Source: Streptomyces sp. NBC_01754 (GTDB lineage Bacteria > Actinomycetota > Actinomycetes > Streptomycetales > Streptomycetaceae). From it: a stretch of 64,000 bases of DNA. The position numbers were made by a program, and so were the translations under genes. Positions 6,851 through 15,513 of the stretch are shown one piece after another. The notes under the pieces were generated by a model. The model made no database searches. It worked only from the letters and a program-made list of their open reading frames with translations, and was not told the origin of the DNA. The stretch covers positions 6,696,001-6,760,000 of the forward strand of contig NZ_CP109132.1 in the NCBI RefSeq assembly GCF_035918015.1. Reading direction: 5' to 3'. How positions within the stretch are numbered: the first letter of the stretch is position 1; each line of letters starts with the position of its first letter.

Positions 6851-7789
6851 ATGCATGACAACGAGGGCCCCGCGCCCCGCCGGTACGACCTCCTGGTCGT
6901 CGGCTCGGCCAACGCCGACCTGGTCATCGGCGTCGAGCGCCGCCCCGCACCGGGGGAGACCGTGCTCGGCTCCGACCTGGTCGTCCACCCCGGCGGCAAG
7001 GGCGCCAACCAGTCCGTCGCCGCCGGCCGCCTCGGCGCCCGTACGGCGCTGCTGGCCCGGGTCGGGGACGACGCCCACGGGCGGCTGCTGCTGGAATCCC
7101 AGCGGGCCGCGGGCGTGGACACCGGCGCGGTCCTTGTCGGCGGGGCGCCCACCGGGGTCGCCGTCATCACCGTCGACCCCTCGGGCGACAACAGCATCGT
7201 GGTCTCCCCGGGCGCCAACGCCCGGCTGACCCCCGAGGACATCCGGGCGGCGGGCCCCCTGTTCGCCGCCGCCCGGGTGGTCTCCGTACAGCTGGAGATC
7301 CCCCTGGAGACCGTCGCCGAGACGGCCCGCGCCCTCACGCCGGGAACCCGGCTGGTCCTCAACCCGTCCCCGCCCGCCCCGCTGCCCGCCGACGTCCTGG
7401 CGGCCTGCGACCCGCTGGTGGTCAACGAGCACGAGGCGCGCTACATCCTGGGCATCCTGGGCCAGGAGGCGGGCAGCGCCCCGGAGGACTGGGCGCGCGC
7501 CCTGCTCGACCACGGCCCGCGCTCGGTGGTGGTCACCCTGGGGGCGGCGGGAGCCCTGGTCGCGGACAGCCGCGGGGGAGGCCCCGTACGCGTACCGAGT
7601 CCGAAGGTCCACGCGGTGGACACCACGGGCGCGGGCGACGCCTTCACCGCCGCCCTGGCCTGGCGGCTCGGGCTCGGTGAATCGCCGGCCGAGGCCGCCG
7701 CGTTCGCCGTGCGGGTGGGTGCGGCGGCCGTCACCCGGGAAGGGGCCCAGGTGTCCTTCCCCACCGCGGAGGAGGTTGCCGCGCTGTGA
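6851..7789 (+). CDS. rbsK: Ribokinase
   Basis: A 312-residue PfkB-family kinase that phosphorylates D-ribose to ribose 5-phosphate in the cytoplasm. Visible features are the substrate-binding motif PGGKGANQS (about residues 48-55), VVNEHEA in the middle, and the ATP/anion-hole motif DTTGAGDAF with catalytic base Asp263. Length and motifs are complete, unlike its neighbours. It follows the rbsB fragment by 33 bases. With the transporter deleted, it could serve ribose from nucleoside turnover or another importer. GTG or TTG starts upstream are not needed. Confidence 0.93.
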   Translation: MHDNEGPAPRRYDLLVVGSANADLVIGVERRPAPGETVLGSDLVVHPGGKGANQSVAAGRLGARTALLARVGDDAHGRLLLESQRAAGVDTGAVLVGGAPTGVAVITVDPSGDNSIVVSPGANARLTPEDIRAAGPLFAAARVVSVQLEIPLETVAETARALTPGTRLVLNPSPPAPLPADVLAACDPLVVNEHEARYILGILGQEAGSAPEDWARALLDHGPRSVVVTLGAAGALVADSRGGGPVRVPSPKVHAVDTTGAGDAFTAALAWRLGLGESPAEAAAFAVRVGAAAVTREGAQVSFPTAEEVAAL

Positions 7790-7793
7790 GGAG

Positions 7794-7967
7794 GTGCGCG
7801 CGGCCATCTCGGAGGCCGCCGCCCTGCTCGCCGCCCGGCTCCCGGGACTGGCGTACCAGCCGCACGAGGAGCTGAAGGAGCGTACGGCCCGGGCGCGTCT
7901 GGCGGTGCGTACGGGGGAGGCCCGTCCGTACGCCAACGCACTGCTGCGGTGCGGGATCTTCTTCTGA
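7794..7967 (+). pseudogene. 3' fragment of D-ribose pyranase gene (rbsD)
   Basis: The last roughly 40 codons match the RbsD C-terminus: PHEELKERTARARLAVRTGEARPYANALLRCGIFF, with the characteristic RTGE...PYAN..LRCG ending. The N-terminal two thirds, including the catalytic His of the HGD motif, are absent, and rbsK runs directly into the remnant. A GTG at 7794 behind GAGGAG could still give a 57-aa peptide. This is a second deletion in the same operon. Confidence 0.8.
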
Positions 7968-8034
7968 GAAGCCCGGTGATTGGTTCACCCGGCGGTCGGT
8001 GTGCTGTACAGGCATTCGCTCCGCAGGGCGGCCA

Positions 8035-8092
8035 ATTGGTCTAGTCCTGTCTTGGTTCAGACCATTGACATGCCACCGGCGAGGTCGATATT
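8035..8092 (+). promoter_or_regulatory. Chitinase promoter with two DasR-like repeats
   Basis: Two 12-bp direct repeats, TGGTCTAGTCCT (8037-8048) and TGGTTCAGACCA (8053-8064), start 16 bp apart. They resemble the dre box ACTGGTCTAGACCACT bound by DasR and the direct repeats known from Streptomyces chitinase promoters. TTGACA at 8065-8070 directly follows, with GATATT 16 bases later as a probable -10. Bound repressor would sit against the -35. Confidence 0.75.
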
Positions 8093-8156
8093 CCGTACCC
8101 AACACCCGTGCGCAGCACCGCCGTTCGCGGTCCTGTGCCCTAGAGCTGGGACAGAC

Positions 8157-9680
8157 ATGAGACGCTCACGATCCGTCCGCGCGCTGGTGACCGCAGCCGT
8201 CACCGCGGTGGCCGCGGCAGGCATGGCCGTGCTGGGCTCCGGCACCGCCCAGGCGGCGACCCCGCTGCCGGACCACGTCTTCGCCCCCTACTTCGAATCG
8301 TGGACCGGTGAGAGTCCGGCGGCGATGGCGGCGGAGTCCGGGGCCAAGCACCTGACCATGGCGTTCCTCCAGACCGCGACCAGCGGCTCCTGTACGCCGT
8401 ACTGGAACGGCGACACGGGCCTGCCGATCGCGCAGTCCTCCTTCGGCGCCGACATCGACACGATCCAGAGCAGGGGCGGCGACGTCATCCCGTCGTTCGG
8501 TGGCTACACCGCCGACACCACCGACACGGAGATCGCGGACAGCTGCACCGACGTCGACCAGATCGCCGCGGCCTACCAGAAGGTCGTCACGACGTACGAC
8601 GTCTCGCGGCTCGACATGGACATCGAGGTCGACGCCCTCGACAACAGCGCCGGTGTCGACCGGCGGAACAAGGCCATCAAGAAGCTCCAGGACTGGGCGG
8701 ACGCGGACGGCCGTGACCTGGAGATCTCCTACACGCTCCCGACGACCACGCGCGGACTGGCCTCCAGCGGGCTGGCCGTACTGCGCAACGCGGTCACCAA
8801 CGGAGCGCGCGTCGACGTCGTGAACCTGATGACGTTCGACTACTACGACAACGCGGCCCACAACATGGCCGACGACACCGAGACCGCGGCCCAGGGCCTG
8901 TACGACCAGCTCGCGAAGCTCTACCCGGGCAAGACGTCCACCCAGCTCTGGTCCATGATCGGCGTCACCGAGATGCCCGGCGTGGACGACTTCGGCCCGG
9001 CCGAGACCTTCACCCTGGCCAACGCCACCCAGGTCTACGACTGGGCGGTGGTCAAGGGCATCAACACGCTCTCGTTCTGGGCCCTCCAGCGTGACAACGG
9101 CAGCTGCCCGGGCGGGCCGGCCGCCGACGACTGCTCAGGCATCCAGCAGAACACCTGGGACTTCACCCGCGTCTTCGCGCCCTTCACCAGCGGCACCACG
9201 GTGCCGGACGACGACTTCTCGGTGACCGCCACCCCGGCCTCCGGCACGGTGGCCGCGGGCAGTTCCGCCACCACCACGGTGAAGACCGCCGTGACCAAGG
9301 GTGCGGCACAGCAGGTGGACCTCACCGTCAGCGGGGTCCCCGCCGGTGTCACCGCCTCGCTCAGCCCCGCCTCGGTGACGGCCGGCGGTTCGTCGACGCT
9401 CACCCTCTCCACGACCCAGGCCGTCGCCTCGGGCACGTACCACGTCACCGTCACCGGGACGAGCCCGTCCGCCGGCCACGCGGCGAGCTACACGCTGACC
9501 GTCACCGGCGGTTCGGGCAGCCAGTGCACGGCGGCCGCGTGGGCCTCGGGCACGGTCTACACCGGCGGTGAGCGGGTCTCGTACAAGGGCCACACCTACG
9601 AGGCCAAGTGGTGGACGACGGGCGAGGAGCCCGGCACCACCGGTGAGTGGGGCGTCTGGCAGGACCTCGGCGCCTGCTGA
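8157..9680 (+). CDS. Secreted GH18 chitinase with C-terminal chitin-binding domain
   Basis: A 507-residue secreted chitinase, predicted to cleave chitin outside the cell. The signal peptide (residues 1 to about 33, ending AQA) leads to a GH18 catalytic domain to about 340. Its active-site motif D153-M-D155-I-E157 supplies the catalytic acid Glu157, and FWALQRD lies near the barrel end. A fibronectin/Ig-like Ser-Thr-Ala-rich module (about 350-450) and a C-terminal CBM5/12-type domain (WASGTVYTGGERVSYKGHTYEAKWWTTGEEPG) follow. ATG 8157 was chosen because the earlier open frame lacks a signal peptide and covers the promoter. Chitin-derived amino sugars would relieve DasR repression. Confidence 0.93.
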   Translation: MRRSRSVRALVTAAVTAVAAAGMAVLGSGTAQAATPLPDHVFAPYFESWTGESPAAMAAESGAKHLTMAFLQTATSGSCTPYWNGDTGLPIAQSSFGADIDTIQSRGGDVIPSFGGYTADTTDTEIADSCTDVDQIAAAYQKVVTTYDVSRLDMDIEVDALDNSAGVDRRNKAIKKLQDWADADGRDLEISYTLPTTTRGLASSGLAVLRNAVTNGARVDVVNLMTFDYYDNAAHNMADDTETAAQGLYDQLAKLYPGKTSTQLWSMIGVTEMPGVDDFGPAETFTLANATQVYDWAVVKGINTLSFWALQRDNGSCPGGPAADDCSGIQQNTWDFTRVFAPFTSGTTVPDDDFSVTATPASGTVAAGSSATTTVKTAVTKGAAQQVDLTVSGVPAGVTASLSPASVTAGGSSTLTLSTTQAVASGTYHVTVTGTSPSAGHAASYTLTVTGGSGSQCTAAAWASGTVYTGGERVSYKGHTYEAKWWTTGEEPGTTGEWGVWQDLGAC

Positions 9681-9775
9681 GCCCGGGCCCGGCCGCCCCG
9701 CCGGCCCGTGACCGCGGGCGGCCGACGCTTCCCGGCTGACGCGGCGGCGGGCGTACGGAGGACAGCACAGGCAGA

Positions 9776-9815
9776 CCCATGTGGTCCCGGACCGGGCGGT
9801 CCGGGACCACATGGG
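9776..9815. terminator. Bidirectional hairpin between chitinase and amidase
   Basis: A perfect 18-bp stem (arms 9776-9793 and 9798-9815) with a GGGC loop, placed between two convergent genes. There is no U-tract, which is normal for streptomycete terminators. Confidence 0.8.
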
Positions 9816-9876
9816 CGTGACACACAGCCGCTGGGCGGCCCGGTGATGTCGGCCGAGGCCCGGTCAACTCCCTCTT

Positions 9877-11475
9877 CTAACTGAAGGATCCATCCGGCAG
9901 CGACGGTGACGTCGGCAGGTACCGAGGTGCCCGCCAGGCGTCCAGCCGGTGTTCGACGGCGGCCCCCAGCGAGAGCAGCGCGGCGTCCTGGTGGTCGCCC
10001 GCCATCAGCAGCAGACCGACCGGCAGTTCGCCCACCGATCCGGCGGGGACGGACAGCGACGGGTAGCCGGCCACGGCCGCCGGGGTGGACGACGGGATCA
10101 CGTCGTTGTCGCCGCGCGCGCAGTCCGTCGTCCAGGCCGCCGGATTCGCGGGTGCGGCGATGGCGTCCAGGCGGTGGGCGGCCATGGTCTCGTCGATGGA
10201 CCGGCGGGAGAGATCGTTCAGCTCGGCGCGCACGGCCCGGTACGCGGGGTCGGTGGTCGGGGGCGCCGCGAGTGCCTCCTCGAACAACTCCTGACCGGCG
10301 AAGCAGGTCCGCTCGGCGGGATGGGTGCGGTTGAACTCGACCAGTCCGGCGAGGTTCCCCGGTCCGTCGCGGGTGTCGAGGTAGGCGTCGATGTCCCGGT
10401 GGAACTCGCTCAGGAGCGCCGGGAACTCCAGCTCCGCCAGCCGGTCCTGGTACGGCGGGGACACCTCCACCACCTGGGCTCCGCCGGCCCGCAGCCTCTT
10501 CGCCGTACGGGTCATCAGCGTGTCCACCTCGGCGCCGAGCGAGGGCAGCCGCCACAGGCCGATCCGCTTGCCGCGCAGGCTGCCGGGGCGCGTGAGCGCG
10601 TCGGCCGGGCGCAGACCGCTGCCCTCGCCGATCACCGACAGCGTGAGCGCGACGTCGGTCACGTTGCGGGCCATGGGGCCCGCGGTGTCCTGCTCGGCGG
10701 AGATCGGCACCACGCCCGACTGGCTGACCAGTCCGAGGCTGGGCTTGTGGCCGACCACCCCGTTCATCCCGGCCGGACAGACGATCGAGCCGTCGGTCTC
10801 GGTGCCGATCGCCACCTGTGCCAGCGACGCGGCGAGCGCGGCGCCGGAGCCGGAGGACGACCCGCAGGGATTCCGGTCCAGGACGTACGGATTGCGGGTC
10901 TGCCCGCCCACCGCCGACCAGCCCGACGTCGGCTCGGCGGCCCGGAAGTTCGCCCATTCGGACATGTTCGTCTTACCGAGGATCACCGCGCCCGCCGCCC
11001 GCAGCCGGGCCACCAGAGAGGCGTCCGTGGCGGGCGGGCGGCCCGCCAGCGCCAGCGAACCGGCCGTCGTCGGCATGTCGCGTGTGTTCACGTTGTCCTT
11101 GAGCAGGACCGGAATGCCGTCGAGCGGGCCCAGCACGGTGCCGCGGCGGTGTCTGGCGTCACTGGCGGCGGCCTGGCCGAGGGCGGTCGGGCTGACCCAC
11201 AGGACCGCGCCGATCTTCGGATCGACGGCGTCGATCCGCCGCAGGTACGCCTGGGTCAGCGCCGACGAGGTCAGCGCACCGCGCTTCATGCGCGCCTGTA
11301 ACTCCGGGATCGTCACCGTGTCGAGGTCCACTCCCAGGGTGCGCGGGGAACCGGTGGAGCGCGACGGTACGCCGTCGCCGGGGCCGGCGGCCTCCGCGCG
11401 CTGCTGGGGTACACCCACCAGGAGGGGCGCCACGACGAGGATCGCTGCCAGCGCCGTACTGCTTCGTCTGTTCAT
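9877..11475 (-). CDS. Secreted amidase-signature-family hydrolase
   Basis: A 532-residue amidase-signature enzyme hydrolysing an unidentified amide. The Ser-cisSer-Lys catalytic set is present: Lys126 in LLKDNV, the Ser-rich loop GSSSGSG (205-211), and the nucleophile Ser230 in GTETDGSIVCPA. The N-terminus MNRRSSTALAAILVVAPLLVGVPQQRAEA is a Sec signal peptide, so the enzyme acts outside the membrane, unlike GatA-type enzymes. ATG 11475 was chosen to begin at this signal peptide rather than 25 codons earlier. It is convergent with the chitinase and divergent from the operon at 11844, so the DasR-like box between them could affect it too. Confidence 0.88.
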   Translation of the reverse strand: MNRRSSTALAAILVVAPLLVGVPQQRAEAAGPGDGVPSRSTGSPRTLGVDLDTVTIPELQARMKRGALTSSALTQAYLRRIDAVDPKIGAVLWVSPTALGQAAASDARHRRGTVLGPLDGIPVLLKDNVNTRDMPTTAGSLALAGRPPATDASLVARLRAAGAVILGKTNMSEWANFRAAEPTSGWSAVGGQTRNPYVLDRNPCGSSSGSGAALAASLAQVAIGTETDGSIVCPAGMNGVVGHKPSLGLVSQSGVVPISAEQDTAGPMARNVTDVALTLSVIGEGSGLRPADALTRPGSLRGKRIGLWRLPSLGAEVDTLMTRTAKRLRAGGAQVVEVSPPYQDRLAELEFPALLSEFHRDIDAYLDTRDGPGNLAGLVEFNRTHPAERTCFAGQELFEEALAAPPTTDPAYRAVRAELNDLSRRSIDETMAAHRLDAIAAPANPAAWTTDCARGDNDVIPSSTPAAVAGYPSLSVPAGSVGELPVGLLLMAGDHQDAALLSLGAAVEHRLDAWRAPRYLPTSPSLPDGSFS

Positions 11476-11666
11476 GGGGGCCAGGGCACTACACGGGGAC
11501 ACCGGGCGCAAGGGGGCGCGACCGGCGCCTGACCGGACCGTGCCGGGCACCGGATCCAGGGGATCGGAGGGGCGTCCCCGCGTCGGGCCTGCGGAGGTGA
11601 ACTACCCGTCAGGAGTTGCGCGGACACGCCGATTTGGCCGGAACGACCCGGTAATCCGGCCGGTGA

Positions 11667-11682
11667 AGCGGTCTAGACCAAT
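11667..11682. promoter_or_regulatory. DasR-type box (dre)
   Basis: AGCGGTCTAGACCAAT matches the DasR consensus ACTGGTCTAGACCACT at 13 of 16 positions, including the whole central GGTCTAGACC palindrome. It lies 162 bases before the GTG of the methyltransferase operon and 192 before the amidase start. It suggests control by glucosamine-6-phosphate through DasR. Confidence 0.75.
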
Positions 11683-11843
11683 AGTGGGCAGGGCTCCTAT
11701 TGTCAGGACTCGTGACCGCGCCCGGCCCGCCGGGCCGCCCCCGGTCCGGCACGGGTGGACCACGCCCTGTCCGGCCGCCCGCCCCTGCCCCTACTCCCTC
11801 TTCTGCCTCCTGCCCTAGCCGTACCTGCTGATGGGACCCGCTG

Positions 11844-13070
11844 GTGATCGACATCGTGGTGGTACTCAGGGCCGAGGACGCCGTCCTCGACTTCCTCTCC
11901 GTACTCACCCCGCCCCTCCCCGGAGCCGCCACCGCCCCGGGGGAGGACAACGCGACACACGTCCTGCTCGCCGACTTCGGCGACCACCTCGTCCTGCCGC
12001 CCGGCGTCCCGCTCCCCGAACGGCTCGGCATGCTCGCCGCCCGGGTGAGGGAGGCCGACGAGGACGCCGCCTCGCCCGGCCCCGATGTACTCGGCGCACA
12101 GCTCGCACGGATATCGGGGGGCCGCGGTGTGTGCGTGTGGACGCATTCGCCCGCGGACAACCGCCGCAGCCGGGGCCGCCTGGGACACGATGTCGCCGAG
12201 GCCCTCGACACGGCGGAGACAGGTGGGGGAACCGTCGTACGGCACGCCGTCGGCTACTCGCCGTTCCTCCAGTTCGTCAGCGAACTGGACCGGCCTCTGG
12301 ACCGTGAACTCGTGGCCGCCAAGCTCGACTTCGTCAACCGGCACGCCCGGGACCTGCTCGACAGCGACTCCCCCCAGCACATGGTCTACACAGCCCGCGT
12401 GCCCGCCGCCGAGCGGTACTTCACAGCCGGGCCCGATGAGCGCCGACGGCTGTTCGCCCTGCTCGCGAGCCTGGACGACGAGGCCGCCTCCGTCCCCGAC
12501 CCGTGGGAGTTCACCACCTCCCCCTACGAGACGGAACGGCTCGACGCCACCACCGCCTGGATCACCCGATTCCGCGACCCGGACGCGGGCCCGCTGATCG
12601 AGGTCGGCGCCTGCGAGGGGGCCCTCACCGCCCGGCTCGCCGGCAAGGGCCACCGAGTCGAGGCCACCGAGCCCAACCCGGACTTCCGCGCCCGGCTGGC
12701 CGAGGGGCCCGGCGCCGAGGAGACGGTCCGCGTGCACTCCGACGGACTCGAGACCCTCGCCGGCACCAGGCGGCTGGCGGGCGCGGCGTACCTGCTGATC
12801 GAGATGCTCTACTACGGGCAGGACCTCGACCTGCTCACCGCGCTTCCCACCGGCCTCGTCTTCGTCGCCCTCGAACCCGAGGTCCTCGACGCCACACTGC
12901 GCCCCTGGCTCGCCACGGCCCCCGACTGGGAGCAGATGGACGAGACCGTCCTGGTCCGCCCCGCCCTGGAGACCGTCTGCGGCGGCCGGGCCCATCTCCG
13001 CAAGCGCGGTAGCACCGGTGTCCTCCTGCGCCGCCGCCCCACCCTCGACCGAAGGCCCGCATCCTCGTGA
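11844..13070 (+). CDS. NodS-like SAM-dependent methyltransferase with extra N-terminal domain
   Basis: A 408-residue protein. The C-terminal 200 residues look like the NodS family of N-methyltransferases: DPWEFTTSPYETERL, the SAM-binding loop LIEVGACEGALTARLAG, EATEPNPDF, and EMLYYG, in the same order and spacing as in NodS. NodS methylates the deacetylated amino group of chitooligosaccharides. The N-terminal 200 residues (IDIVVVLRAEDAVLDFL ... VCVWTHSPADNRRSRGRLGHDVAEAL) are of unknown fold; HSPADNRR vaguely recalls the last PIG-L motif. It is cytoplasmic, with no signal peptide. It is first in an operon of six; its stop overlaps the next start (GTGA). Confidence 0.7.
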   Translation: MIDIVVVLRAEDAVLDFLSVLTPPLPGAATAPGEDNATHVLLADFGDHLVLPPGVPLPERLGMLAARVREADEDAASPGPDVLGAQLARISGGRGVCVWTHSPADNRRSRGRLGHDVAEALDTAETGGGTVVRHAVGYSPFLQFVSELDRPLDRELVAAKLDFVNRHARDLLDSDSPQHMVYTARVPAAERYFTAGPDERRRLFALLASLDDEAASVPDPWEFTTSPYETERLDATTAWITRFRDPDAGPLIEVGACEGALTARLAGKGHRVEATEPNPDFRARLAEGPGAEETVRVHSDGLETLAGTRRLAGAAYLLIEMLYYGQDLDLLTALPTGLVFVALEPEVLDATLRPWLATAPDWEQMDETVLVRPALETVCGGRAHLRKRGSTGVLLRRRPTLDRRPASS

Positions 13071-14560
13071 GTTCCGTCGTTTCCCTGGTCAACGCATGTC
13101 TGATGGCCTCCTACGAAGGCCGGGTGCCGCCCGTCTGGATCCGCCGCGCCGTCGACGAGGGCCTCGCCGGGGTCGGGGTGTTCGGCACCAACCTCGCCCC
13201 GCCGGACAGCGGGGCCGCGCCGAACGGCACCTTCCACCAGGACATCGCGGCACCGCTGCGCGCCGTGCGCCCCGACGTCCTGATCGCCCTGGACGAGGAG
13301 GGCGGGGACGTCACCCGTCTCGACTACCACCGCGGCAGCCCCTACCCGGGCAACCACGCCCTCGGAGCCGTCGACGACACCGCCCTCACCCGGGAGGTCG
13401 CCCGCGCCGTCGGGGCCGATCTGGTCGACGCCGGAGTCAACCTGTGCCTCGGTCCGTGCGCCGACGTCAACTCGCGACCGGACAACCCGATCATCGGCGT
13501 ACGCTCCTTCGGCGCCGACCCCGCCCGGGTCGCCCGGCACACCGACGCCTTCGTCCGCGGTCTCCAGGACAACCGCGTCGCGGCCACGCTGAAACACTTC
13601 CCCGGCCACGGCGACACCGGCACCGACTCCCACACCGCCCTCCCGGACGTCGACCGCGACCTGCCCGCCCTGCGCGATCTGGACCTGCCACCGTTCGCCG
13701 CGGGCATCGCCGCCGGCGCCAAGGCCGTCATGACCGGTCACATCCGACTGCCGCACCTCGCGGAACCACCCGCCACGCTCAGCCCTCGCATCGTCACCGG
13801 GCTCCTGCGGGGCGAACTCGGGTACGACGGGGTGATCGTCAGCGACGCCCTGGAGATGGCACCGGTCCTGGACCGCTGGGGCTTCGGCGGAGCCGCCGTC
13901 CTCGCCTGGTCCGCGGGCGTCGACCTCGTCCTGCTGGGAGCCAGCGGGGTGGAACACGTCCTGCCCCAGGTGTACGAAGCGGTCGAGGCGGCCCTGAAGA
14001 AGGGTGAACTGACCGCCGAGCGGCTGGAGGAGGCAGCCGCGCGTGTCACCGGCCTGCGTACGTGGGCGACCCCGGCCCACGCGCGCACCCGCCGCCCCGG
14101 CATCGGCCTCGCCGCGGCCCGGCGCGCCCTGGTGACCGTCGGCGAACAGCCCGTCGGACAGACCGGCCCCGTCCACACCGTACGGCTGACGAGCGAGGCC
14201 AACATGGCCGTCGGGGTGGCCCCCTGGGGTCTCGACCGGGCGCTCGCCGGACTCGGCATGCTCGCCTCCGCCGCCGACGTGGACCCCGGCACCGACCCGG
14301 CGGACATCGCGCTGCCCTCCGCCGGTCCCCTCGCCGTCGTCGTCCGCGACGCCGTGCGGGACCCCTGGCAGCGTGCCGCCCTCGACGCGCTGCGTGCTCG
14401 CCGCCCCGGTCTCGTCACCGTCGACATGGGCCTCGAACCGGCCCCCGGCCGCCTCGCCCCGCCTCTTCTCCTCACCCGCGGCGCGGGCCTGGCCAACGCC
14501 GTCGCGGCGGCCGAACTCCTCACCGGCCGCACCTGGCCGGGAGCGCTGGAGGAGGAGTGA
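13067..14560 (+). CDS. GH3 beta-N-acetylhexosaminidase (NagZ-type)
   Basis: A 497-residue GH3 enzyme expected to remove terminal beta-GlcNAc-type sugars. KHFPGHGDTGTDSH (from Lys176) is the NagZ-specific loop with the His/Asp acid-base pair, and Asp260 in VSDALEM is the nucleophile. This loop separates N-acetylglucosaminidases from ordinary GH3 beta-glucosidases. Absence of a signal peptide places it in the cytoplasm, fitting hydrolysis of imported or internally made glycans. The C-terminal 150 residues form a less conserved GH3-C-like or regulatory part. It is translationally coupled to the methyltransferase by a GTGA overlap. Confidence 0.85.
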   Translation: MSSVVSLVNACLMASYEGRVPPVWIRRAVDEGLAGVGVFGTNLAPPDSGAAPNGTFHQDIAAPLRAVRPDVLIALDEEGGDVTRLDYHRGSPYPGNHALGAVDDTALTREVARAVGADLVDAGVNLCLGPCADVNSRPDNPIIGVRSFGADPARVARHTDAFVRGLQDNRVAATLKHFPGHGDTGTDSHTALPDVDRDLPALRDLDLPPFAAGIAAGAKAVMTGHIRLPHLAEPPATLSPRIVTGLLRGELGYDGVIVSDALEMAPVLDRWGFGGAAVLAWSAGVDLVLLGASGVEHVLPQVYEAVEAALKKGELTAERLEEAAARVTGLRTWATPAHARTRRPGIGLAAARRALVTVGEQPVGQTGPVHTVRLTSEANMAVGVAPWGLDRALAGLGMLASAADVDPGTDPADIALPSAGPLAVVVRDAVRDPWQRAALDALRARRPGLVTVDMGLEPAPGRLAPPLLLTRGAGLANAVAAAELLTGRTWPGALEEE

Positions 14561-14804
14561 TCCCTGCCGCCTCGGCCCGCACCCGCGGGGCGGCCCGACC
14601 GCACCGCGCGCTCACCGGGTGCCGCCCCCTCGGCCACGCCACGCGGCCCTGAGGAGGCCGGACGCCAGGACCGGGCGTAGCGCTCCTCGGCCGCACCGGC
14701 CCTCCACGGCACCGTCCTCTTCCGTCCGTACCGGCCCGATCTCGTCCGCACCGGCCCCTTCCGTCCTGCACCGCCCCTTCCGCCCGCGCGACCTGGAGCG
14801 ACAC

Positions 14805-15470
14805 GTGTACGACCGCTGTGTCGGACTCGGCTACCACTGCGAGTCGACCTATCAGATCCGCCGGATCACCCACGACCCACGGGCCCACTTCTTCGACTGG
14901 CTCGATCTCGAACTCGACTCCGTCATCGAGGCCCTCGACACCGACTTCCGCGACGTCCTGCGACCCGGGCGGAGCGAACCGTTCGACGACGGCTCGTGCG
15001 TACTCGACCGGGGTTCCGACATCCGCTTCTTCCACGAGTTCCGTGCCCACGCACCCCACGGGCGCCTGACCCAGACCGACATCGATCGTCAACTGCCTTC
15101 TGTGCGAGCGAAGTTCGCTCACCTGGCGCAACGGTGGCGCACGATGGTCGCCTCGGACGCCCACGTCCTGTACGTCCACCACGACGCCTTCGACGAGGCC
15201 GGACCCGACGACCTGCGCCGACTGCGGGCGACCCTCGCCGCCCAGCGCCCGGGGCACCGCTTCGACGTGCTGTGGCTGCGCCGAACCGCTCCGTCGCGCC
15301 AGGCGGCCGCCTCCCTGCCGGAGAGCGTCACCTGGTCCACCGTGCCCCTGCTCCAGGGGCATTGGCAGGGAGACGACCGCGCCTGGGACCGTGCTCTCGC
15401 CGACCGCCTCGCCCATCGGCGTACGACCCCCGTCGAACCCCCCTCCCGTCGCTCCCCGCTCACCGGCTGA
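14805..15470 (+). CDS. DUF1796-family putative cysteine peptidase
   Basis: A 221-residue protein starting at GTG 14805 behind GGAG. The opening YDRCVGLGYHCESTYQIRR resembles the DUF1796 motif with its conserved Cys, followed by AHFFDWLDLELDSVIEAL. Later DAHVLYVHHDAFDEAGPDDL carries His residues. The family has a papain-like fold by prediction, but no activity is known to me. The preceding 244 bases (14561-14804) contain no gene, so it may have its own promoter, yet it lies on the same strand between sugar-modifying genes. An upstream start, taking in LHRPFRPRDLERH, cannot be excluded. Confidence 0.65.
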   Translation: MYDRCVGLGYHCESTYQIRRITHDPRAHFFDWLDLELDSVIEALDTDFRDVLRPGRSEPFDDGSCVLDRGSDIRFFHEFRAHAPHGRLTQTDIDRQLPSVRAKFAHLAQRWRTMVASDAHVLYVHHDAFDEAGPDDLRRLRATLAAQRPGHRFDVLWLRRTAPSRQAAASLPESVTWSTVPLLQGHWQGDDRAWDRALADRLAHRRTTPVEPPSRRSPLTG

Positions 15471-15513
15471 CCACCGCCCATCCCAGCCCCGCCACCCGAA
15501 AAGGCGAACGACC

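Noticed and set aside
7980..8156. An upstream start for the chitinase
   Set aside because: The extra 59 codons cover the promoter and DasR-like repeats, and the signal peptide begins only at 8157.
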